A stretch of DNA of 5,608 nt from an uncultured Mycoplasmatota bacterium. GTDB taxonomy: Bacteria > Bacillota_I > Bacilli_A > RF39 > UBA660. The DNA lies in assembly GCA_946491675.1 (NCBI GenBank), contig CAMLYN010000079.1, positions 1 through 5,608 on the forward strand, written 5' to 3'. The notes beneath the pieces are model-generated. The model searched no databases and was not told the origin of the DNA. It saw only the letters and a program-made list of their open reading frames with translations. Below, one piece after another: positions 1 through 3,329 of the stretch. Position 1 is the stretch's first letter. The number at the start of each line of letters is the position of its first letter. Made by a program: the position numbers and the translations under genes.

Positions 1-12
1 TATATGTCGCAA
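1..12 (-). CDS. ftsA: Possible first four codons of ftsA (cell division ATPase), cut by the window edge
   Basis: Seen: on the minus strand, a good Shine-Dalgarno sequence (AGGTGAG, 23-17) is followed four bases later by a TTG codon (12-10) and then CGA CAT ATA, giving M-R-H-I before the window ends. Known: FtsA, the actin-like membrane anchor of FtsZ, lies downstream of ftsQ/divIB in most dcw clusters, and Bacilli-type FtsA proteins often begin with a short basic M-(K/R)-x-I-Y lead-in to the first ATP-binding strand. Inferred: this is the start of ftsA, read in the same direction as ftsQ after a 59-base gap. Four codons cannot prove identity. The start could also lie further left, or the gene could be another dcw member. 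Confidence 0.42.
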
Positions 13-16
13 TTAA

Positions 17-23
17 CTCACCT
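17..23 (-). promoter_or_regulatory. Ribosome binding site for the gene leaving the left edge
   Basis: AGGTGAG on the minus strand matches the 3' part of the AAGGAGGTGA consensus and sits four bases before TTG at 12-10. It is the main evidence that a gene starts here despite the non-ATG start codon. Confidence 0.5.
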
Positions 24-37
24 ACTATCTATGTAAT

Positions 38-66
38 ATTATACAATATTTTCTTCTAAAAGAAAA
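38..66 (-). promoter_or_regulatory. Weak candidate promoter between ftsQ and putative ftsA
   Basis: The minus strand has a perfect -10 box TATAAT (43-38), but the hexamer 17 bases upstream (TTTTCT, 66-61) matches TTGACA at only three positions. A transcript would start near 31 and leave a leader of about 19 bases. Internal promoters ahead of ftsA-ftsZ are known in Bacillus. In DNA this AT-rich a lone TATAAT is weak evidence, and read-through from ftsQ is just as likely because no convincing terminator lies between the genes. Confidence 0.28.
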
Positions 67-71
67 GATAA

Positions 72-785
72 TTATTCAATTATTTCAAAATTGTTCCCAT
101 AATCTAAATAAAGGATGCCATTTTTATCAGGTAAACTTTCTTTAATTGAAATATATTTATTTAATTTATAAAAGGTACTGATATTAACATAAACATAATT
201 CCCATCACTCATTGTTAAGAAAAAACGATTATCATCAACATCATTAGGATCAAATTGAATTTCAGAAATTTTATTTAAAATTGAGACATCTAAATTACCC
301 ATTTCCTTAATAAATTCATCATAATATGTATCTGTAATGTAATTTAAAACAGTTGGAACTGCATACTTTTTATCGATCCTTGTCCCATCTAAAAGAACTG
401 TTTGATTATTATGATTATAATAAAACAAAGGTCGATTTTCTTCAACTTCAATATAAACTTGCGTTAAAAATTTTTTAGTTACTTTAACATCTTTAATTAA
501 ATCGTTAGCTTTTAATCTTTCTTCGATTTGATCACTTGAATTAGCTAAACTTTTAGGATAATCACCAATTAAAGCTAATTCAATTATTTCTTGATCGGTC
601 AAATAATCATTATTTTTTATTATTATATTTGTTATTCTTAAGTTAAATAAAAAAGTAAAAAAGCCAATTATGATTAATACAAAAATCAAGAAAATTAAAA
701 TTCGATCATATCTTATTTTTCTTTTTTTAGACTTTTGCTTTTCTTTTTTAGATGTGGTTTTTTTATTGTTTTTTTTACTTTTCAT
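72..785 (-). CDS. ftsQ: Cell division protein FtsQ/DivIB
   Basis: This is a bitopic membrane protein of the divisome that binds FtsL and FtsB/DivIC and helps activate septal peptidoglycan synthesis. The 237 residues show the family layout: a cytoplasmic tail extremely rich in lysine (1-26), one membrane helix (about 28-47), a POTRA domain (about 48-118) ending in the DivIB-like stretch EVEENRPLFYY, and an FtsQ beta domain (about 119-235) opening with LLDGTRID. The length is near the short end for DivIB. The ATG at 785 is preceded by AGAGG (795-791) with five bases of spacing; this site overlaps the TAG stop of murB, so translation is probably coupled. The gene is last in the visible murG-murB-ftsQ operon, and its position after murB is as in Bacillus. 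The poly-lysine start is encoded by long A runs. The sequence diverges fast, as is usual for FtsQ; identity rests on domain layout plus context. Confidence 0.9.
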   Translation of the reverse strand: MKSKKNNKKTTSKKEKQKSKKRKIRYDRILIFLIFVLIIIGFFTFLFNLRITNIIIKNNDYLTDQEIIELALIGDYPKSLANSSDQIEERLKANDLIKDVKVTKKFLTQVYIEVEENRPLFYYNHNNQTVLLDGTRIDKKYAVPTVLNYITDTYYDEFIKEMGNLDVSILNKISEIQFDPNDVDDNRFFLTMSDGNYVYVNISTFYKLNKYISIKESLPDKNGILYLDYGNNFEIIE

Positions 786-793
786 AATTACCT

Positions 794-1684
794 CTAATCT
801 ACGAATTCTTGCTCGACAATTAAATCAATATTGTATTTTTCTTTTACTTTTTCTTTAATCTCTTTAATTAAATTTCTAACATCACTAGCACTTGCATTAT
901 TTTTATTAATAATAAAATTAGCGTGTTTCTCACTTACATAAGCGCCACCTATGTTTTTGCCTTTATATCCTAATTCTTCAATCAATCTTCCAGCAAAATC
1001 ATTTTCTGGATTTCTAAAAACGCTACCAGCTGATGGATACTCTAAAGGTTGAGTTAGTAATCTTCTTTGTTTTCGATCTGCAATGATCTCCATAATTGTC
1101 TCAGCATCACCATGTTTTAAAACTAGCTTTGCTTCTAAACAAATATAATCAGGATGTTTTTGTAAGAAGCTAGTACGATAGTGGAAATCTAAATCTTTGT
1201 TATATAATGTTATAACTTGATATTCAGGCGTTAATACTCTAACTTCACTTACAATATATCCCATATCTGATTTATAAGCTCCAGCATTCATAAAAACAGC
1301 TCCGCCAATTGTTCCTGGAATACCTGATGCAAATTCTAATCCGGCTAATCCTAATCTAGCTGCTTTCATACTTAATTTAACTAAATTATAGCCAGCACCA
1401 ACAGTAATAATTGTTTCATTAATTTCTAATTTGTTAAATTCATTTAACTTAATTAAAACGCCTTCATATAAATTATCACTAAAAATCAAATTAGAGCCAT
1501 TGCCCAATACTTTATGTTTAATATTGTTTTCATTTAAATATTTTAACAGTTTAATTAAGTTATTAATATCAGTAGGATAAACTATTGCTAAAGCATTTCC
1601 TCCTACTTTATAAGTGGTGTAATCGCTCATTTTAGGATTACTAATAACTTTCCCTACTTTTAACTTTTTTAAATTTTCAATCAT
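794..1684 (-). CDS. murB: UDP-N-acetylenolpyruvoylglucosamine reductase MurB (type II)
   Basis: This cytoplasmic FAD enzyme reduces UDP-GlcNAc-enolpyruvate with NADPH to UDP-MurNAc, the second step of peptidoglycan precursor synthesis. The 296 residues carry the family motifs in order: TTYKVGG (23-29), the FAD-binding LGNGSN (60-65), LEFASGIPGTIGGAVFMNAG (116-135), YRTSF with the substrate-handling Arg170, and AGSVFRNP (219-226) with Ser221 as the expected proton donor. The C-terminal Glu291 fits the conserved catalytic glutamate. The length and lack of a tyrosine-loop insertion match type II enzymes such as that of Staphylococcus aureus. The ATG at 1684 follows AGGAAG (1697-1692) at seven bases; this site lies in the last two sense codons of murG, so the genes overlap functionally although four bases separate them. 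The stop is TAG. Confidence 0.97.
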   Translation of the reverse strand: MIENLKKLKVGKVISNPKMSDYTTYKVGGNALAIVYPTDINNLIKLLKYLNENNIKHKVLGNGSNLIFSDNLYEGVLIKLNEFNKLEINETIITVGAGYNLVKLSMKAARLGLAGLEFASGIPGTIGGAVFMNAGAYKSDMGYIVSEVRVLTPEYQVITLYNKDLDFHYRTSFLQKHPDYICLEAKLVLKHGDAETIMEIIADRKQRRLLTQPLEYPSAGSVFRNPENDFAGRLIEELGYKGKNIGGAYVSEKHANFIINKNNASASDVRNLIKEIKEKVKEKYNIDLIVEQEFVD

Positions 1685-1688
1685 TTTT

Positions 1689-2771
1689 TTACTTCCTATC
1701 TATTAACTTTTTTATATTATCGTAAATTATTGTTGCACTATTATTAACTTGTAACTTAGCTAAGTTTTTTTTCATATTTTCTAATTTAGAATGATCTTTA
1801 AGTAAATTATCAATTGTTCTTACGATAATATCCCCTTTTAAATCCTTTTCTTCAATCATTAAAGCGGAATCATTTTTAACTAAATCTAGAGCATTTTTAT
1901 ATTGATGATTATTAGTAACATACGGGCTAGGGATAATGATACTAGGAATTTTTAGAGCTATTATTTCACTTAAGGTACTTGCCCCTGCTCTAGTTACCAT
2001 AATATCAGTTTTTTTCATAACTCTAGTTATCTTATCAACGTAAGGAACAACTTTGACATTTTTTGGAAAATTAATTTGTTTAATTTTATCATAGTCTCCC
2101 TTACCTGTGACATATAAAATTTCATATTCTTTATTATTGAATAAAGACATTGTTTTAGTTAAAAAATCATTTACTTTACTAGCTCCTAAAGAGCCCATTA
2201 CAAATAAAATTAATTTTTTATCATTATTTAAATTAAATTCTTTTTTATCGCATGGGGTAACATTTAAAGCATCCTCACTACAAGGATTACCAGTTAAAAT
2301 GACTTTTTCTTTTGGAAAATATTGTTTACTTGAAGGAAAAGAAATACCAATCATATCGACATAGTTACTTAAATAAGTATTGGCTTTACCAGGAACTGAA
2401 TTTTGTTCATGGATAAACGTTTTATAACCTAATTTTTTGGCAGCTTTTATAACAGGAACTGTCACATAACCGCCAACGCCAATAACAATATCAGGGTTGA
2501 AATCCTTAATTATTTTTTGACAAGTTTTATTTGCTTTAACTAAAGCACTAACGGTTTTAAAATTTTTAAATAATTGTTTTCGATTAAAACCATATATTTC
2601 AATTTGCTTAAATGGTATTCCATATTTTGGAACAATATCTTTTTCCATTCGATCGTGAGTTCCAATATATAAAAATTCACTATTAGGTTCTTTTTGCTTA
2701 ATTTTATTAATAATAGCTAAAGCAGGATAAATATGTCCCCCTGTCCCTCCTGCACTTATTATAACTCTCAT
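1689..2771 (-). CDS. murG: UDP-GlcNAc:lipid I N-acetylglucosaminyltransferase MurG
   Basis: This peripheral membrane enzyme transfers GlcNAc from UDP-GlcNAc to lipid I, making lipid II. Counting from the start at 2771 (360 residues), the glycine-rich loop GGTGGH is at 8-13, the second loop GVGGY at 98-102 and HEQN at 121-124. The C-terminal UDP-GlcNAc domain has GSLGA at 193-197, TRAGASTLSE at 260-269 and NNHQ at 287-290. An ATG three codons earlier (2780) is in frame, but it directly abuts the only Shine-Dalgarno sequence. That site, AAGGA (2784-2780), is eight bases from the ATG at 2771, and MRVIISAGGTGG is the usual MurG N-terminus. The loop usually written GGSQGA reads MGSLGA here. The gene heads the operon and is normally preceded by ftsW or murD; here mraZ diverges from it instead. 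Confidence 0.97.
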   Translation of the reverse strand: MRVIISAGGTGGHIYPALAIINKIKQKEPNSEFLYIGTHDRMEKDIVPKYGIPFKQIEIYGFNRKQLFKNFKTVSALVKANKTCQKIIKDFNPDIVIGVGGYVTVPVIKAAKKLGYKTFIHEQNSVPGKANTYLSNYVDMIGISFPSSKQYFPKEKVILTGNPCSEDALNVTPCDKKEFNLNNDKKLILFVMGSLGASKVNDFLTKTMSLFNNKEYEILYVTGKGDYDKIKQINFPKNVKVVPYVDKITRVMKKTDIMVTRAGASTLSEIIALKIPSIIIPSPYVTNNHQYKNALDLVKNDSALMIEEKDLKGDIIVRTIDNLLKDHSKLENMKKNLAKLQVNNSATIIYDNIKKLIDRK

Positions 2772-2779
2772 AATCCACA

Positions 2780-2784
2780 TCCTT
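2780..2784 (-). promoter_or_regulatory. Ribosome binding site that fixes the murG start
   Basis: AAGGA on the minus strand lies eight bases before the ATG at 2771 but overlaps the first base of the alternative ATG at 2780. It therefore supports the shorter reading. Confidence 0.7.
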
Positions 2785-2791
2785 ATTATTG

Positions 2792-2820
2792 ATTATACCA
2801 TAATTATATGTTTTTTTAAA
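2792..2820 (-). promoter_or_regulatory. Promoter of the murG-murB-ftsQ operon
   Basis: On the minus strand the -10 box is a perfect TATAAT (2797-2792) with an extended TGG just before it (2800-2798). A weak -35, TTTAAA (2820-2815), lies 17 bases upstream. Transcription would start near 2785, giving a leader of only about 14 bases before the ATG at 2771. A second TATAAT (2808-2803) overlaps the region but has no good partner. Confidence 0.65.
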
Positions 2821-2821
2821 G

Positions 2822-2887
2822 AATTAAATGTAACATATCTAGACAATTAAATTATTTAATTTTGAAAATTTGACAAATAATTTAATT
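2822..2887. repeat. Four copies of an 8-mer (AATTAAAT/ATTTAATT) between the divergent promoters
   Basis: AATTAAAT occurs at 2822-2829 and 2845-2852, and its complement ATTTAATT at 2854-2861 and 2880-2887. Two direct copies thus face two inverted copies. The inner pair forms a perfect 8+1+8 palindrome (2845-2861) just upstream of the mraZ -35 box; the last copy lies in the spacer of that promoter. The 8-mer also occurs singly inside genes (for example 866-873 and 2231-2238), so base composition explains part of this. A regulator operator is possible but unproven. Confidence 0.4.
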
Positions 2888-2898
2888 TAAAATATAAT
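2870..2898 (+). promoter_or_regulatory. Consensus sigma-A type promoter of mraZ
   Basis: TTGACA (2870-2875) and TATAAT (2893-2898) are both perfect and separated by exactly 17 bases. The transcript should start near 2905, giving a leader of about 18 bases. A promoter this strong for a regulator suggests that it is held down by a repressor, plausibly MraZ itself. Confidence 0.9.
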
Positions 2899-2900
2899 AT

Positions 2901-2920
2901 TGGCGAATTAGGGGGAATTA
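2901..2920 (+). repeat. Two tandem 10-base units in the mraZ leader; candidate MraZ box
   Basis: TGGCGAATTA (2901-2910) is followed directly by GGGGGAATTA (2911-2920), identical at eight of ten positions. Known: E. coli MraZ binds TGGGN repeats spaced so that they recur every 10 bp near the start of its own transcript. The G-rich starts of these two units recur with that spacing and sit between the -10 box and the start codon, the right place for autorepression. The match to TGGGN is imperfect, and part of the second unit is the ribosome binding site, so this is a candidate only. Confidence 0.4.
2910..2915 (+). promoter_or_regulatory. Ribosome binding site of mraZ
   Basis: AGGGGG lies seven bases before ATG 2923. 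It is a G-rich variant of AGGAGG and is embedded in the candidate MraZ box, so a bound repressor would cover both transcript start and leader. Confidence 0.75.
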
Positions 2921-2922
2921 AA

Positions 2923-3318
2923 ATGTTTGGAAGTGTTCCAATTTTTGGAAATAGCGAAAATAAACTTGATAGTAAGGGAAGAATTTTTATTCCAAGCTTT
3001 TCAAATGTAGAAGAAAATGACCAATTGGTTATTCAGAAAGGAAATGGGAATTTTTATATTATCGTCAATTGTTCAAAAATTGATGAAGAAATTAAAAAAC
3101 TAAAAGCAAGTGGTAAAAATGATAAAATCGATATTTTAACTAGTTCAATTGTCGCTTTAGTTAAAGTTGATAAGCAAAAAAGAATAACATTTAAACCCGA
3201 TGAGGATTTTGCTATTGATCGTAAAGTATTTATTCATGGCAATTATGATAGTTTACAAATATTTCCTTCAAGGAAACATTATGAACAATATATCACTACG
3301 CTTAAAAAGAGTCGTTAA
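2923..3318 (+). CDS. mraZ: MraZ-family transcriptional regulator, divergent
   Basis: MraZ proteins form ring-shaped oligomers with two AbrB-like half-domains per chain; they bind repeats at the dcw promoter and repress it. This 131-residue protein has the N-terminal half with a clear KLDSKGRIFIPS motif (14-25) and a C-terminal half ending in a VFIHGNYDSLQIF stretch (102-114), like the usual VxLxGxxxxLEIW. Odd points: the second DxxGR motif reads DKQKR (83-87), with lysine replacing glycine; the tryptophans usually found around the EW and W-x-x-x-x-W positions are F or Y; and the protein is somewhat short. It stands alone, with its own consensus promoter and terminator, back to back with murG and not upstream of rsmH. 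It may be the relocated original MraZ or a paralog. Family assignment is good; conserved function is less certain. Confidence 0.85.
   Translation: MFGSVPIFGNSENKLDSKGRIFIPSFSNVEENDQLVIQKGNGNFYIIVNCSKIDEEIKKLKASGKNDKIDILTSSIVALVKVDKQKRITFKPDEDFAIDRKVFIHGNYDSLQIFPSRKHYEQYITTLKKSR
2927..2950 (+). repeat. Alternating inverted repeat over the first codons of mraZ
   Basis: TTGGAA (2927-2932), TTCCAA (2936-2941) and TTGGAA (2945-2950) follow each other with three-base gaps. The middle copy can pair with either neighbour, so the mRNA could form one of two small hairpins right after the start codon. At DNA level 2927-2941 is a 6+3+6 dyad. It partly reflects the repeated Phe-Gly codons of the protein. 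Confidence 0.4.
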
Positions 3319-3329
3319 ACTCTTTTTTT
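3304..3329. terminator. Intrinsic terminator between convergent mraZ and permease genes
   Basis: AAAAAGAGT (3304-3312) pairs perfectly with ACTCTTTTT (3319-3327) around a six-base loop, CGTTAA, which is exactly the last Arg codon and stop codon of mraZ. A run of seven T (3323-3329) follows for plus-strand transcripts. The A/T-tract arms make it usable in the other direction too, just after the permease stop (3330-3328), though the T tract there lies within the stem. The GC content of the stem is low, as expected in this genome. Confidence 0.8.

Noticed and set aside
49..66. TTTTCTT / AAGAAAA hairpin after ftsQ, possible terminator
   Set aside because: The stem is seven pairs with only one G-C, and no T tract follows it on the minus strand; it is probably a composition effect.
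670..858. Plus-strand open frame rich in Phe and Leu
   Set aside because: It is the complement of the lysine-rich start of ftsQ and the end of murB; it has no ribosome binding site and is low complexity.
2107..2364. Plus-strand open frame of 85 codons
   Set aside because: It lies wholly inside murG on the other strand, whose family motifs are unambiguous.
2803..2808. Second TATAAT upstream of murG
   Set aside because: It has no acceptable -35 at 16-18 bases, and the downstream extended -10 box is better placed.
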